From contig JAFYYH010000004.1 in NCBI GenBank assembly GCA_017557635.1, positions 23,883 to 87,882 of the forward strand: 64,000 nt of DNA. Reading direction: 5' to 3'. A program made the position numbers and the translations under genes. The stretch is from Bacteroidaceae bacterium. GTDB lineage: Bacteria; Bacteroidota; Bacteroidia; Bacteroidales; Bacteroidaceae. Below, one piece after another: positions 52,601 through 61,834 of the stretch; the first letter of the stretch is position 1, and each line of letters starts with the position of its first letter. The notes beneath the pieces are model-generated. The model worked only from the letters and a program-made list of their open reading frames with translations, ran no database searches and had not been told where the DNA came from.

Positions 52601-55600
52601 GCGGTCCGGAACCTCGTACTCGAATGACAGGTTCTGGACTTTACCCTCATAGAGGACGCAGCAGCTTACTGCAAAGTGTCCCTTGAGTTCCTTGGTTACG
52701 GGTATGGAGAGCACCTGCTGGCGGCCGTCGGTCTCAAGGCTGCCCTGCTCCACTACTCCGTATCTGTTCTCAATGTAATAATGTATGATGGCGCCCTTGC
52801 GGCTGCTGCCCAGGCGGATGCGTACGGTGTCGCCCACCTCGGCCTTGTTGCCTGCGGCTCTGGTGAAAGCCCACAGCAGGGGTTTGTCAGGTACATAGTC
52901 ATAATCATCCTCACGGCACAGGGTGAACTCTACGGTGCGGCTGTCAAATCCGGGAGCGCTGGCGCTCACACGATAGACGCCTGACTGCAGGCCGTCCAGA
53001 ATGAGTTTCATTGACTCGCGGTCATCGCGGTCATAGGGTACTACTCCCTCAAAGACAGTGTGCTCAATCACGTCTTCGCCCTTGAAGTCAAAGTCGTAAA
53101 GAGGGAACTTCTCCTTGAGGTTCATGTTATCGGCTGCGGTATAGAGTTCGTCAACGACTCTCTTGTTTGTACCTACCGGGAACGGAAGCGGCAGTCCGGG
53201 CTTTTCAAGCCACTGCAGACGTGACACCTTTACGTTTATGCGGCCCGATACGTTTCCGTTGGATGATTGCAGCCATATGTTGAACTGTTTCTGTCCGTCA
53301 GCGCTTATCACATCTTCAGCGTACGTGGTGATCTGGATGTAATGGCTCTGCACCAGACCGGCTGTCAGCGACTGGCTGGCCTCATGAATCTCACCGTTCA
53401 GGTCTGTGACTATGGCAAATACCGTTACGCGGCAGCTTTCATCAGTCATTATCTCACTGGGTACGGTGATGTCAAAGCTGAACTTACCGTCGGCATCGGT
53501 GGTCAGGTTACCTGTTCCGATGCGTACGTATCCGCGGTCATCGGTCAGGCAGAAATCATTGCAGTTGTACTCTCTCACTCCGGCAAACCACTCTACGCCG
53601 GCACCGTCAACGGGCAGTCCGGTAAAGGTTCTGGCATGTCCGGTTATGGTTACGGGCTTGTCATAGAAGACCTCATCCTTGCAACGGTCTATCTCCACCT
53701 CGAACTTGGGCTGGCGGAACGACTCCACGTTGACTGCCGCCCAGCCGCTGTAATAACCCAGGTGCTGGTCAACCTGCGCCCTCAGGTTAAGGTTGCCGGG
53801 CATATAGTTGTCAGGTATCTTGTAGGAGCCTTTGATCACACCCATCTCATCGGTTGTATATGTGCCGATGAGCACCTCGTCGCGGCTTCCGTTGGCATAG
53901 ACCTGGATATCGGTCCTGGGTATTACGTTTCCGGTCTCGGTACGGGGGAGATAAAGTACGCCAGTGAACTGTATGGAATCACCGGGCAGGTAGGTATAGC
54001 GGTCGGTATAGAGTTTGAGTTGGTACCTGTCGGGCATGTCGCTGCTGAACGGCAGGTAGAAGGTGGCGTTACCGCGGTTTACGCCGGACTCCAGTTCCAG
54101 CTTGAAGGGTCCGCGTTGGTAACCCTCCAGCAGGATGGTGCCGTCGGCGCCGGTTATGCCGCTGGTTGATATCTGTACTGCTTGACCATTGGGTGTGCAG
54201 CGCCACAGGGTGTACTTGCAGTCGGGTATGGGTTTGCCCGTGCGGGTGTTGACGGCTACTCCGTACAGGGTGCCGTTATCCTGCATGAGACGTATAAACT
54301 GTATTCCGTTGCACTCAATGTATTTGTATGCCACGCAGTCGCCGTTGCTGAAATAGGGACCCGTGGATACCATCAGGTAGTAACAGCCCTGCATCACGGG
54401 CGGGATGTTGATCATGGTGTGATGGTCCAGGTAGTCAACGGGATCATTCACCCGCATGCTCCACTCGCCTACGGCGGTGCACTGGTTGAGTTGTGAAAGC
54501 AGGTCAACCTGATTCATTCCGTTGAACTTGCCGGGGCACTCGACCACCTTTATGTATACGGTGTTGACGTTCTTATAATCCAGACGTGCTATGTTGCGCT
54601 CTCCGGGCAGGAAATCCTGATTGAAATCAAACGATACGCTTTTATTCTCCATCCTGGCCCTGAGGGCTGCACACTCTATGGCACCCTCGCTCTTGGGCCA
54701 CTTGCGCTGTGCGGCATTGCATATGTCATGGGCCTGACGCATCATGTTTGCCTGCTTGTCATCAGACAGTGTCCCAATCTCGTCAACAATCTTCTGGGCG
54801 GCCATGCTGTAGAACATGGTGCTGAACTTTACCTTTTTGGTATATTCATCGGCCAGCGCTACGCAACCCTTGAGCCACTCCTCATCATTCTTGTTCCACT
54901 CAAAATCCTCATCCAGATAATAACCCAGCACAGTCATGCGCCTTATGTCAACGGTGCAGCGTATGTTGGGTTTGGAGGCTATGTTGTGGTTGACCAGACG
55001 GCGCAGCACATAAATCTGCCACAGATAAGGGTCATCGGCCGATACCTCACGCGTTGCCTCCAGGAAATCCCTCATGCTGCCGTACAGGCGGCTGTCATCA
55101 AAGAACTTGCGCTTGGAAAGCGGCAGGTCGTAACTGCTTACGGGGGTTATGGCATTGTCCATGAGCATGTCCACCAGCAGCGGACGCAGTTTCTTGCCGG
55201 CCTTGTTTCCGCCGGGGAAGAACTCCTCATAGAATCCTGACCCTACATTGCCTGCCAGGTCAATGGACTGGTTAAGATGGTAGCATATGGTATCGGCCAA
55301 CATCCGGTTGGTCCAGCGCTCCAGCGGCGGATTCTCCTCATCGGTGGTCAGCGCGTTGTAGCCCACGTAGGAATTCTCCAGATATTTCATGTATCCCTTG
55401 GCCAGAAAGGCGTGGCACAGTGCTTTGTGCTCCTGCACCTTGAGGGTGCCCAGCAGTGAGTTGAAGAGTTCGATACCGTCCGATATGCTCTTCTCCGTAT
55501 AGGTCTGCTGAACCTGTGTCAGATAGACGGCGCTCTTGAGCATCTGGCGTCCGTCATTATCACTTGCGGCCATATCCCAGATCTGGGAAATGACTTTAGC

Positions 55601-55735
55601 CGCACTCTGAGGCTGGTCGTCTTTGATAAGTTGTTCCACCTTCTCCCATGCGCGTGAATACTTGTCCGCGCTGGCAGTCGCAGTAGTCAGTGTCATAATG
55701 ATAATCAGAAATGATATTCTAAAAAGGCGTCTCAT
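49688..55735 (-). CDS. Giant alpha-2-macroglobulin-like protein, thioester motif not seen
   Basis: 2015 residues from ATG at 55735. Signal MRRLFRISFLIIIMTLTTAT ending ASA, no lipobox. An N-terminal helical part (to about 350) is followed by macroglobulin domains (MG2-type RYQLKLYTDRYTYLPGDSIQ near 580), a carboxypeptidase-regulatory-like stretch near 510, the A2M domain (GIATVHFRTPQLLTEWNVKG near 1285) and a helical thioester-domain-like region with NYDGGWSWIPGFESSLYVTA near 1590. In place of the family's CxEQ thioester I see SMIRLADLSTLSLFYSMMGA, without Cys-Glu-Gln. Bacterial relatives guard the periplasm by trapping proteases; without the thioester it would trap non-covalently. Single gene. 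Confidence 0.88.
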   Translation of the reverse strand: MRRLFRISFLIIIMTLTTATASADKYSRAWEKVEQLIKDDQPQSAAKVISQIWDMAASDNDGRQMLKSAVYLTQVQQTYTEKSISDGIELFNSLLGTLKVQEHKALCHAFLAKGYMKYLENSYVGYNALTTDEENPPLERWTNRMLADTICYHLNQSIDLAGNVGSGFYEEFFPGGNKAGKKLRPLLVDMLMDNAITPVSSYDLPLSKRKFFDDSRLYGSMRDFLEATREVSADDPYLWQIYVLRRLVNHNIASKPNIRCTVDIRRMTVLGYYLDEDFEWNKNDEEWLKGCVALADEYTKKVKFSTMFYSMAAQKIVDEIGTLSDDKQANMMRQAHDICNAAQRKWPKSEGAIECAALRARMENKSVSFDFNQDFLPGERNIARLDYKNVNTVYIKVVECPGKFNGMNQVDLLSQLNQCTAVGEWSMRVNDPVDYLDHHTMINIPPVMQGCYYLMVSTGPYFSNGDCVAYKYIECNGIQFIRLMQDNGTLYGVAVNTRTGKPIPDCKYTLWRCTPNGQAVQISTSGITGADGTILLEGYQRGPFKLELESGVNRGNATFYLPFSSDMPDRYQLKLYTDRYTYLPGDSIQFTGVLYLPRTETGNVIPRTDIQVYANGSRDEVLIGTYTTDEMGVIKGSYKIPDNYMPGNLNLRAQVDQHLGYYSGWAAVNVESFRQPKFEVEIDRCKDEVFYDKPVTITGHARTFTGLPVDGAGVEWFAGVREYNCNDFCLTDDRGYVRIGTGNLTTDADGKFSFDITVPSEIMTDESCRVTVFAIVTDLNGEIHEASQSLTAGLVQSHYIQITTYAEDVISADGQKQFNIWLQSSNGNVSGRINVKVSRLQWLEKPGLPLPFPVGTNKRVVDELYTAADNMNLKEKFPLYDFDFKGEDVIEHTVFEGVVPYDRDDRESMKLILDGLQSGVYRVSASAPGFDSRTVEFTLCREDDYDYVPDKPLLWAFTRAAGNKAEVGDTVRIRLGSSRKGAIIHYYIENRYGVVEQGSLETDGRQQVLSIPVTKELKGHFAVSCCVLYEGKVQNLSFEYEVPDRDKQLKMELVTFRSLLEPDMDEEWQLRITDWEGNPVKAAVMLDMYDRALDTYGTNNFYFQPFNPPYVSGRTLYDEKSDRASQYQSWRHTFSRKYEYRGKRAISGMLVDPFRYYYNPRRDLLMRVPSNTNGISLTELTADMIEKVKAYEQPSDLERQTGIDDGTEETVLDFKRGLAYDDAPLFEEGTADDAVFMKVQEEVAAEPEAVALRTDMNPTGLFEYLITDSTGIATVHFRTPQLLTEWNVKGLSFTDSLKSANIDTTLVTRKLIMVEPSAPRYLREGDRMEFTVKVSNMQEQSAKATVIMTMTDAVTGRALGIIEGGTKKNITVPAGGSASTSFTVKVPSGLQAITYRLTAQTTGHSDGVEETIPVLSNRIQVVQSLSLFNNGNERRAFRFEVLDRPRSTTMENEQLTLEYSATPIWYAIQTLPSMIRLADLSTLSLFYSMMGAAISNDLCRRYPVIREMLDEWQALPVSEWQTQLERNQDLTGTLLEETPWVFSNRSERDRLHDLAVNLGSAKTEEAFSFALMRLVATQNYDGGWSWIPGFESSLYVTAEIMHGLGQLIENGIIEATADISRMAQKGLNYLDARYYEEYDREIKPRSLGYDELYYLLIRSYFQDYKFSGLTKASHTYFSRLADITDTHELNLMYRAQLALLLARTGKQKDAAQVAATLADRALYDDEMGRYWRDNVGGMMWYEAPIETQSLIIRVLLAVGRKTEAVEAARWLLKQKQTTGWDTSPATAAAVTALMATGGSTQLAQDPDITIYVGKESLQASTSKAMAGLTTQTWAGPISRDKADVVIDAKTEGISWGAIYRTFTETIDKVEAQSNGITLKRTIWRINHTASGDFLEEVKPGTILHVGDLLKIQFDVETDRNLEYIQLSDMRAATVEPLSTHAGMIYNWHDDIGFYIAPGNTRNTFYIYRLSKGSYVIEYEVKVQKPGTFTVGNAVMQCLYAPAFRATTESATLTVE

Positions 55736-55773
55736 AAGCAACAATTATTGGTCATCTGTCCTATATTATGACC

Positions 55774-55804
55774 GAAAAACGCCCGGGTTAAGCGTCCCGG
55801 ACGT
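55774..55804 (-). terminator. Intrinsic terminator after ruvB
   Basis: Minus strand: ACGTCCGGG, 8-nt loop, CCCGGGCGT then TTTTT (arms 55796-55804 and 55779-55787, one mismatch). It closes the long housekeeping operon. Confidence 0.8.
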
Positions 55805-55819
55805 GAAAAAAAGTTACAA

Positions 55820-56842
55820 TTATTCAAAAAGGTCACCCGACATGGAGGCGTAGCGGGAGCGGCCCAGATGCTTGTAGGCCAGATCCGTCACCTCACGGCC
55901 GCGCGGAGTACGTTTAAGGAAACCCTCCTGAATCAGGAACGGCTCATAGACATCCTCAATGGTGCCGGCATCCTCACTCAACGCTGTCGCAATGGTGCCG
56001 ATGCCCACCGGACCGCCCTTGAACTTGTCAATGATGGTGGTCAGTATGCGGTTGTCTATCTCGTCCAGTCCGTACTTGTCTATGTTCAGTGCCTCAAGGG
56101 CAATGTTTGCGATGGAAAGGGTAATGCGGCCGGAGCCCTTGACCTGCGCGAAGTCACGCACGCGGCGCAGCAGGGCGTTGGCTATACGGGGCGTTCCGCG
56201 GCTGCGGCCCGCAATCTCGGCGGCGGCATCCACGTCACACGGAATGCCCAGGATACCGGCCGAACGCAGTATGATCTTCTGGAGCGTCTTTGCGTCATAG
56301 TACTCCAGATGCATGTTGATGCCGAAACGTGCTCTTAACGGTGCTGTGAGCAGACCGCTGCGGGTGGTGGCACCAATCAGAGTAAACGGATTAAGGTCAA
56401 TCTGTATGCTGCGGGCCGATGGTCCCTTGTCAATCATGATGTCGATGCGGTAATCCTCCATTGCCGAGTAGAGATACTCCTCGACTACCGGCGACAGACG
56501 GTGAATCTCATCGATAAAGAGCACATCCTTGGGCTCAAGTGAGGTAAGTATGCCTGCCAGGTCACCCGGCTTGTCCAGTACGGGACCCGATGTTATCTTG
56601 AATCCCACTCCAAGCTCATTGGCAATGATGTTGCTCAGGGTTGTCTTACCCAGTCCGGGAGGGCCGTGCAGCAGGGTGTGGTCAAGCGACTCGCCGCGCT
56701 GGCGGGCTGCCTGAACAAAGACACGCAGGTTCTCGACGATCTTGCCCTGTCCGGCAAAGTCATCGAACGAAAGCGGACGCAGAGCGTTATCAAGCTCCTT
56801 GTCGCTCGCCATCTGCTGCTGTCTTATATCAAACTCTTCCAT
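55820..56842 (-). CDS. ruvB: Holliday junction branch-migration helicase RuvB
   Basis: 340-residue AAA+ ATPase that drives branch migration with Ruv[20 protein letters not shown] near the start, Walker [21 protein letters not shown] (near 58), Walker [21 protein letters not shown], sensor [18 protein letters not shown] and the C-terminal winged helix with [17 protein letters not shown]. Starts at the base next to the hisS stop. Confidence 0.98.
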   Translation of the reverse strand: MEEFDIRQQQMASDKELDNALRPLSFDDFAGQGKIVENLRVFVQAARQRGESLDHTLLHGPPGLGKTTLSNIIANELGVGFKITSGPVLDKPGDLAGILTSLEPKDVLFIDEIHRLSPVVEEYLYSAMEDYRIDIMIDKGPSARSIQIDLNPFTLIGATTRSGLLTAPLRARFGINMHLEYYDAKTLQKIILRSAGILGIPCDVDAAAEIAGRSRGTPRIANALLRRVRDFAQVKGSGRITLSIANIALEALNIDKYGLDEIDNRILTTIIDKFKGGPVGIGTIATALSEDAGTIEDVYEPFLIQEGFLKRTPRGREVTDLAYKHLGRSRYASMSGDLFE

Positions 56843-58198
56843 TTACTTTATTGCTGCTGCAAGCTCGTTGGCGTTAATCAGAGTCTGCTCGCCGGTTTCC
56901 ATATTCTTGAGTGTCACCTTACCCTCGGCCAGCTCGTTGCTGCCCACGATTGCCACGTAGGGAACTGCGCCGGCATTGGCGTATGACATCTGTTTCTTCA
57001 TCTTGGCGTTGTCCGGATAGATCTCGGCCGGAATGTCATGGGCGCGGAGCTCTGCCAGGAGTTTGAGGCAGAACTGTGCCTCATCATCACCCAGGTTCAG
57101 GAACAGCACCTTTACGCCGCCCTGTGCCTCCTTGGGATAGAGGTCCAGTTGGTTGAGCACGTCATAGATACGGTCTGCGCCGAATGAGATGCCCACACCG
57201 CTCACACCCGGAAGTCCGAATATGCCGGTAAGGTTGTCATAACGTCCGCCGCCGCTGATGGAGCCAATCTCAACATCCAGTGCCTTTACCTCAAAGATGG
57301 CACCTGTGTAGTAGTTCAGGCCGCGAGCCAGAGTCAGGTCAAGCTCCAGCTGGTTCTTAAGACCCAGCTTGGTGGCGCCGTCCAGAATGAATCGGCACTC
57401 CTCCACTCCCTTCAGGCCGGTCTCGCTGCCTGCCAGAACGCCGGCAATGGTGTCCAGCTTCTCGCTGTTGGAGCCGGTCAGCTTGATGATGGGCTGCAGT
57501 TTGTCAATGGCATCCTGCGGCAGACCCTTATCGGCCAACTCGGCATTCACGCCGTCCAGACCAATCTTGTCAAGCTTATCGATGGCAACGGTTATGTCAA
57601 CTATCTTGTCTGACTGGCCGATGCTCTCGGCAATGCCGGCCAGGATCTTGCGGTTGTTGAGTTTGATGGCAACGCGTACGCCAAAACGGCTGAACACGGT
57701 GTCGATCATCTGTATGAGTTCAATCTCGTAGAGCAGTGAATCAGAGCCTACAACATCGGCGTCACACTGGTAGAACTCGCGGTAACGGCCCTTCTGGGGG
57801 CGGTCAGCACGCCATACGGGCTGTATCTGGAAGCGCTTGAAGGGGAACTGGAGTTCCTCGCGGTGCATCACAACGAAGCGTGCGAATGGCACTGTAAGAT
57901 CGTAGCGGAGACCCTTTTCGCAGAACTTTGAGGCCAAACGGAGACTGTTGCGTGACAGCAGCTCCTCATCGGTCAGGCCGCTCATGTAATCACCTGAGTT
58001 CTGAATCTTGAACAGGAGTTTGTCACCCTCCTCGCCGTACTTGCCCATAAGGGTTGACAGATTCTCCATCGAGGGAGTCTCTATCTGACGGTAACCGAAG
58101 AGGCGGAACACTCCGCGGATGGTATCAAATATATAGTTACGGCGTGCCATCTCCACCGGAGTGAAGTCACGCGTGCCTTTTGGAATTGACGGTTTCAT
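56843..58198 (-). CDS. hisS: Histidyl-tRNA synthetase
   Basis: 451-residue class II synthetase. Motifs: [20 protein letters not shown] at the start, motif 2 [20 protein letters not shown] with YQCDADVVG, the histidine motif [15 protein letters not shown] and motif 3 [16 protein letters not shown]-terminal anticodon-binding domain follows. Three bases after the metallopeptidase gene. Confidence 0.97.
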   Translation of the reverse strand: MKPSIPKGTRDFTPVEMARRNYIFDTIRGVFRLFGYRQIETPSMENLSTLMGKYGEEGDKLLFKIQNSGDYMSGLTDEELLSRNSLRLASKFCEKGLRYDLTVPFARFVVMHREELQFPFKRFQIQPVWRADRPQKGRYREFYQCDADVVGSDSLLYEIELIQMIDTVFSRFGVRVAIKLNNRKILAGIAESIGQSDKIVDITVAIDKLDKIGLDGVNAELADKGLPQDAIDKLQPIIKLTGSNSEKLDTIAGVLAGSETGLKGVEECRFILDGATKLGLKNQLELDLTLARGLNYYTGAIFEVKALDVEIGSISGGGRYDNLTGIFGLPGVSGVGISFGADRIYDVLNQLDLYPKEAQGGVKVLFLNLGDDEAQFCLKLLAELRAHDIPAEIYPDNAKMKKQMSYANAGAVPYVAIVGSNELAEGKVTLKNMETGEQTLINANELAAAIK

Positions 58199-58201
58199 CT
58201 T

Positions 58202-58909
58202 TTAGCGTCTACGGGATAAGAAAATCATGATATAATAAATCAGCGTACCCAGAGAACTGACGGCTGCCACTACATATGTGTAGGCGGCGGCTTTCAGGGC
58301 ATCCTGGGCTGCGGTCATTGTCTTGCTGTCGTTATGGCTGGTGTGCTTGAGCCATGCAAGTGCGCGGCTGCTGGCATCCACCTCAACGGGCAGGGTGACG
58401 AAACTGAACAGGGTGGTAAGGGCAAACAGCACTATTCCCGCAATCATCAGCGCGGGGAAGGCCTCCACTACCAGGATACCGGCCAGCAGCACGAATGTCA
58501 CAATCTGTGACGAGAACTGCACCACTGGTACCAGCGCCGAACGCAACTGTACGGGAGCGTACTTCTTGGCGTGCTGTACGGCATGTCCGCACTCATGGGC
58601 AGCAACGGCGGCTGCCATCATTGTGCGTCCGTAATAGACGTCCTTGCTCAGGTTGACCGTATTGGTCTCAGGGTTATAGTGGTCCGATAACTGTCCCTCC
58701 ACGCAGGTGATGCGCACATCGGTCAGACCATGATCGGCAAGCATACGCAGTGCTACGTCGCGACCGCTGCTGCCGTCACGCGTAGGTATCTGCGAGTATT
58801 TCTTGAACTTGCGCTCAAGATTTCCCTGCACCGAATAACTCAGGATGGCTATTACTATGAACAGCACCCAGTACAATGCGTAGGGAGTCATTGCGCCGTT
58901 TGGATCCAT
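58202..58909 (-). CDS. Membrane zinc metallopeptidase (YugP-like)
   Basis: 235 residues. Zinc motif AAHECGHAVQHAKKYAPVQL (HExxH form, near 110), N-terminal anchor at 8-26 and further membrane helices at about 125-145, 150-172 and 205-228. Matches the neutral zinc metallopeptidase / YugP family of unknown substrate. Overlaps the purA stop by one base and hisS follows after three bases. Confidence 0.9.
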   Translation of the reverse strand: MDPNGAMTPYALYWVLFIVIAILSYSVQGNLERKFKKYSQIPTRDGSSGRDVALRMLADHGLTDVRITCVEGQLSDHYNPETNTVNLSKDVYYGRTMMAAAVAAHECGHAVQHAKKYAPVQLRSALVPVVQFSSQIVTFVLLAGILVVEAFPALMIAGIVLFALTTLFSFVTLPVEVDASSRALAWLKHTSHNDSKTMTAAQDALKAAAYTYVVAAVSSLGTLIYYIMIFLSRRR

Positions 58910-60183
58910 TATTCGCGAACGATTGTCTGGTGGCGGTCAGGACCTACTGATACGATTGATACCGGGGTCTCGAGATACTCCTCCAGGAAGGTGATGTAAT
59001 TGTTGAACTCCTCGGGGAACTCATCCTCATCCTTGACCTGAGTAAGGTCGGTCTTCCAACCGGGCAACTCCTCATAGATGGGCTCAACACCCTCGCAGTC
59101 GAACGGGAACTCATCAGTCTGGGTTCCGTCGGGCAGCTTGTAAGCCACGCAGGCCTTGATGGTGGGGAAGGTGTCCAGAACGTCACTCTTCATCAGAATC
59201 AGGTCAGTTACACCGTTCAGGCGTACTGCATAACGCAGAGCCACCAGGTCAACCCAACCGCAGCGGCGGCGGCGACCGGTAACGGCGCCGAACTCATGAC
59301 CGCGGTCTGAGAGAGCCTCACCGTCCTTGTCAAAGAGCTCAGTGGGGAACGGACCGCTGCCCACGCGTGTGCAGTAGGCCTTCATGATTCCGTAAACCTT
59401 GCCGATGTTGCGCGGAGCAACGCCCAGTCCGGTGCATGCGCCTGCGCATATTGTGTTTGATGAAGTTACAAAAGGATATGAGCCGAAGTCGATGTCCAGC
59501 ATCGTGCCCTGAGCGCCTTCGCACAGGATGGTCTTGCCCTCGCTGAGCAGATTGGCAACATAATGCTCGCTGTCCACGAACTTGAACTGCTTCATATACT
59601 CGATGCCCTCACGCCATGCCTTCTCCAGCGGAGCCAGGTCATACTCAAAGTTCAGGCTCTTGAGTGTGCGCTCATGTGCGGCACGTGCGGCAGCATAACG
59701 CTCCTCAAAGTCGGGACGCAGCAAGTCACCTACGCGTACGCCTGTGCGGGCCACCTTGTCGGTATATGTGGGGCCGATGCCTCTACCTGTGGTACCTACC
59801 TTGTTGGAACCCTTTGATGCCTCGAGGGCGCTGTCCATGAGACGGTGGGTAGGCAGTATCAGATGTGCCTTCTTGGATATGAGCAGACGGTTCTTGAGGT
59901 CAATGCCTGCAGCCTCAAGTGACTCGGCCTCGGCCTTGAAGAGAGCGGCGTCAAGCACCATACCGTTACCGATGATATTCTGTTTGTTGCCCTGGAACAC
60001 GCCCGAAGGAATGGACTTGAGCACGAATTTCTTGTCGTCGAAGATAAGGGTATGACCGGCGTTGGGACCTCCCTGGAAACGTGCTACTACGTCATAGCGC
60101 GGTGTGAGCACATCCACAACCTTACCCTTGCCTTCATCACCCCATTGCAGTCCCAGAAGGACATCAATCTTTTCTGTTTTCAT
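58909..60183 (-). CDS. purA: Adenylosuccinate synthetase
   Basis: 424 residues; joins IMP and aspartate with GTP in AMP synthesis. LLGLQWGDEGKGKVVDVLTP at the N-terminus, GGPNAGHTL, GTTGRGIGPTYTDKVART, CEGAQGTMLDIDFGSYPFVT and TGRRRRCGWVDLVALRYA. Overlaps the Fur-like gene by four bases. Confidence 0.98.
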   Translation of the reverse strand: MKTEKIDVLLGLQWGDEGKGKVVDVLTPRYDVVARFQGGPNAGHTLIFDDKKFVLKSIPSGVFQGNKQNIIGNGMVLDAALFKAEAESLEAAGIDLKNRLLISKKAHLILPTHRLMDSALEASKGSNKVGTTGRGIGPTYTDKVARTGVRVGDLLRPDFEERYAAARAAHERTLKSLNFEYDLAPLEKAWREGIEYMKQFKFVDSEHYVANLLSEGKTILCEGAQGTMLDIDFGSYPFVTSSNTICAGACTGLGVAPRNIGKVYGIMKAYCTRVGSGPFPTELFDKDGEALSDRGHEFGAVTGRRRRCGWVDLVALRYAVRLNGVTDLILMKSDVLDTFPTIKACVAYKLPDGTQTDEFPFDCEGVEPIYEELPGWKTDLTQVKDEDEFPEEFNNYITFLEEYLETPVSIVSVGPDRHQTIVRE

Positions 60184-60677
60184 TTCCTGTCTTTATCTTT
60201 TTTATTCAACCTGTTCTGTTTTCGTTTCAGGTCGGCGGAACACTTGCCGCACAACCCGTATACATTCAGCACCCAACCGTTGGCGTTGAAACGGCGCGTA
60301 CGCATCACTGCTATCTGACGGCGTACCTTGTCGCTGTTCATCTCGGTTGTCTTGCCGCACCCGCTGCAAATCAGGCGTATCACGCCTTTGTTCTTATCGG
60401 TCCTTTCAAAGAAGACCCTGTCATCCTGAAAGACCTTGCGCACCAGACCTGCCTCCTCAAACAACTTAAGGTTGTTATAGACGGTGGCGCGGCTTATGCG
60501 CAGTCTGGCTGCTCCCTGGGTCATGAGGTCCGATAGTTCCTCGGCCTGCAGAGGGGCATCGGCCTGATATATGACCTCGAGCAGTGCGTTACGCTCAGGG
60601 GTGTTACGCAGGGAGTTAAGGCGCAGATAATCGGCCAGATTCTGTCGCGCCTGGCTCAGGGGATCCGCCTTATCCAT
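60180..60677 (-). CDS. Fur family transcriptional regulator, atypical metal site
   Basis: 165 residues from ATG at 60677 (MDKADPLSQARQNLADYLRL). Winged helix with RISRATVYNNLKLFEEAGLV, then the dimer domain. The structural zinc cysteines CSGC and CGKC are kept. The stretch where Fur proteins have the regulatory HHDH-type histidines reads TDKNKGVIRLICSGCGKTTE, without any His. This suggests either loss of metal sensing or a different signal. Overlaps the AlkD-like gene by eight bases and purA by four. Confidence 0.85.
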   Translation of the reverse strand: MDKADPLSQARQNLADYLRLNSLRNTPERNALLEVIYQADAPLQAEELSDLMTQGAARLRISRATVYNNLKLFEEAGLVRKVFQDDRVFFERTDKNKGVIRLICSGCGKTTEMNSDKVRRQIAVMRTRRFNANGWVLNVYGLCGKCSADLKRKQNRLNKKDKDRK

Positions 60678-61230
60678 TCTCCCTCTCCAAACGGTCAAGC
60701 ACCGCGCGGGCCGCCTGCGCGCACATTATGTCCGTGCCGCTCATGGCTGCCGCAGCCTGGTCCTTGAGTTCCTGCACATAACGCTGGCCCATCTCGCGTC
60801 CTCCGCGCAGCAGGTGGGCAAGCGTGAGGAATCCGCAATATCGGGCCATCGCATTATCGGAGGCAATCCAACGGAATGCTGACTCCGATGCTCCCTTCAT
60901 CCGGCTGAAGAGGTACATTGAGCACACTTCAGCCAGATCGGGGTATTCTATCTGTTCAATCCAGAGGTCAGCCATGTCGGGCATGAACTGATCCTGGGGA
61001 TAAATTAGCGCAGCAAGTATCCTGCATTCACGGATATCCTCCTTCCAGAGTGCTGCTGCAAGTTCCGTGCTCCCTTCTATCTCCCCGGCTATATCCTTGA
61101 GTACGGGTAATCCTACGCCGAAATTCAGCTTGTAACCTATGCCTGCCTTCCTCATGTCTGTGGAAGCCACGCCGTTCATTGCCAGCCTCAGTTTCTGTTT
61201 AATGTCAAGGATACTCTCCTGAATAGTCAT
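60670..61230 (-). CDS. AlkD-like DNA alkylation repair / HEAT-repeat protein
   Basis: 186 residues, all helical, resembling the short DNA-alkylation-repair (HEAT-like) family: GYKLNFGVGLPVLKDIAGEI, LWKEDIRECRILAALIYPQD, ADLWIEQIEYPDLAEVCSMY and FRWIASDNAMARYCGFLTLA. Shorter than typical AlkD (about 230), so enzyme activity is uncertain. 26 bases after the AraC-type gene. Confidence 0.75.
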   Translation of the reverse strand: MTIQESILDIKQKLRLAMNGVASTDMRKAGIGYKLNFGVGLPVLKDIAGEIEGSTELAAALWKEDIRECRILAALIYPQDQFMPDMADLWIEQIEYPDLAEVCSMYLFSRMKGASESAFRWIASDNAMARYCGFLTLAHLLRGGREMGQRYVQELKDQAAAAMSGTDIMCAQAARAVLDRLERENG

Positions 61231-61256
61231 CTCAGAGATATTGTCAGAGCTTTTTG

Positions 61257-61685
61257 TTACTTGGAAAGAAGGCGTTTCTTATACTGGTGAGGTGCCTCAC
61301 CCTTCTCCTTGAAGAATGCAGCATAGAACGACTGACGGTTGGCAAATCCTGACTTTCGTCCTATCTCATCCATAGTAAGGTCAAGGTAACGCTTGTCGGT
61401 GAGCATGTTGGCCGCATCACGTACCCTGAACTCATTCACCAGACTGGAATAGTTCATTCCGAATCTTGAATTGATCACAGCCGACAGGTATCTGGGGTTG
61501 GTACCCAGCTCCTCGGCCAGTTTCTTGGCAGAATAATCGGGATCGCGGTACTTTTTCTGTGCCACGATGATAGTCAGAATCCCGTCGTAAAGTTCATCTG
61601 CCAGTTCTGCACGGATAAGTCCTCTGTAATCAGCGTCCTTGGAGGCCTTTTCCCTGATTTTGTAAGGTTTCGTTTTTGTTTCCAT
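61257..61685 (-). CDS. AraC-type HTH regulator (DNA-binding domain only)
   Basis: 142 residues. An N-terminal charged helix, then an AraC HTH: YSAKKLAEELGTNPRYLSAV with INSRFGMNYSSLVNEFRVRD, and LTMDEIGRKSGFANRQSFYA with AFFKEKGEAPHQYKKR. There is no sensor domain. First gene on the minus strand, divergent from dnaG; may be co-transcribed with the genes below. Confidence 0.85.
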   Translation of the reverse strand: METKTKPYKIREKASKDADYRGLIRAELADELYDGILTIIVAQKKYRDPDYSAKKLAEELGTNPRYLSAVINSRFGMNYSSLVNEFRVRDAANMLTDKRYLDLTMDEIGRKSGFANRQSFYAAFFKEKGEAPHQYKKRLLSK

Positions 61686-61805
61686 AAGGTCAGTTTTCGT
61701 TCACAAAATAAATCAATTTCCTTCTAATAATAACTATGTTAATGTCAATATTATTTAAAAAGAATGCTATATGATACATCCGTTCATTAGGATGGGATTT
61801 TTTTG

Positions 61806-61813
61806 TAAATTTG
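61806..61813 (+). promoter_or_regulatory. -7 element of dnaG
   Basis: TAAATTTG, exact TAnnTTTG, 21 nt before the ATG at 61835. It overlaps an in-frame TTG (61811), which therefore cannot be the start. Confidence 0.65.
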
Positions 61814-61834
61814 GCGTCAATACACCGTCTGGAA

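Noticed and set aside
53267-54169. 300-codon plus-strand frame, with several others in 49.7-55.5 kb
   Set aside because: Antisense to the alpha-2-macroglobulin gene; arises from codon bias in a long gene.
61811-61834. TTG start for dnaG
   Set aside because: The TTG is part of the -7 box TAAATTTG; the ATG at 61835 gives the normal DnaG N-terminus.
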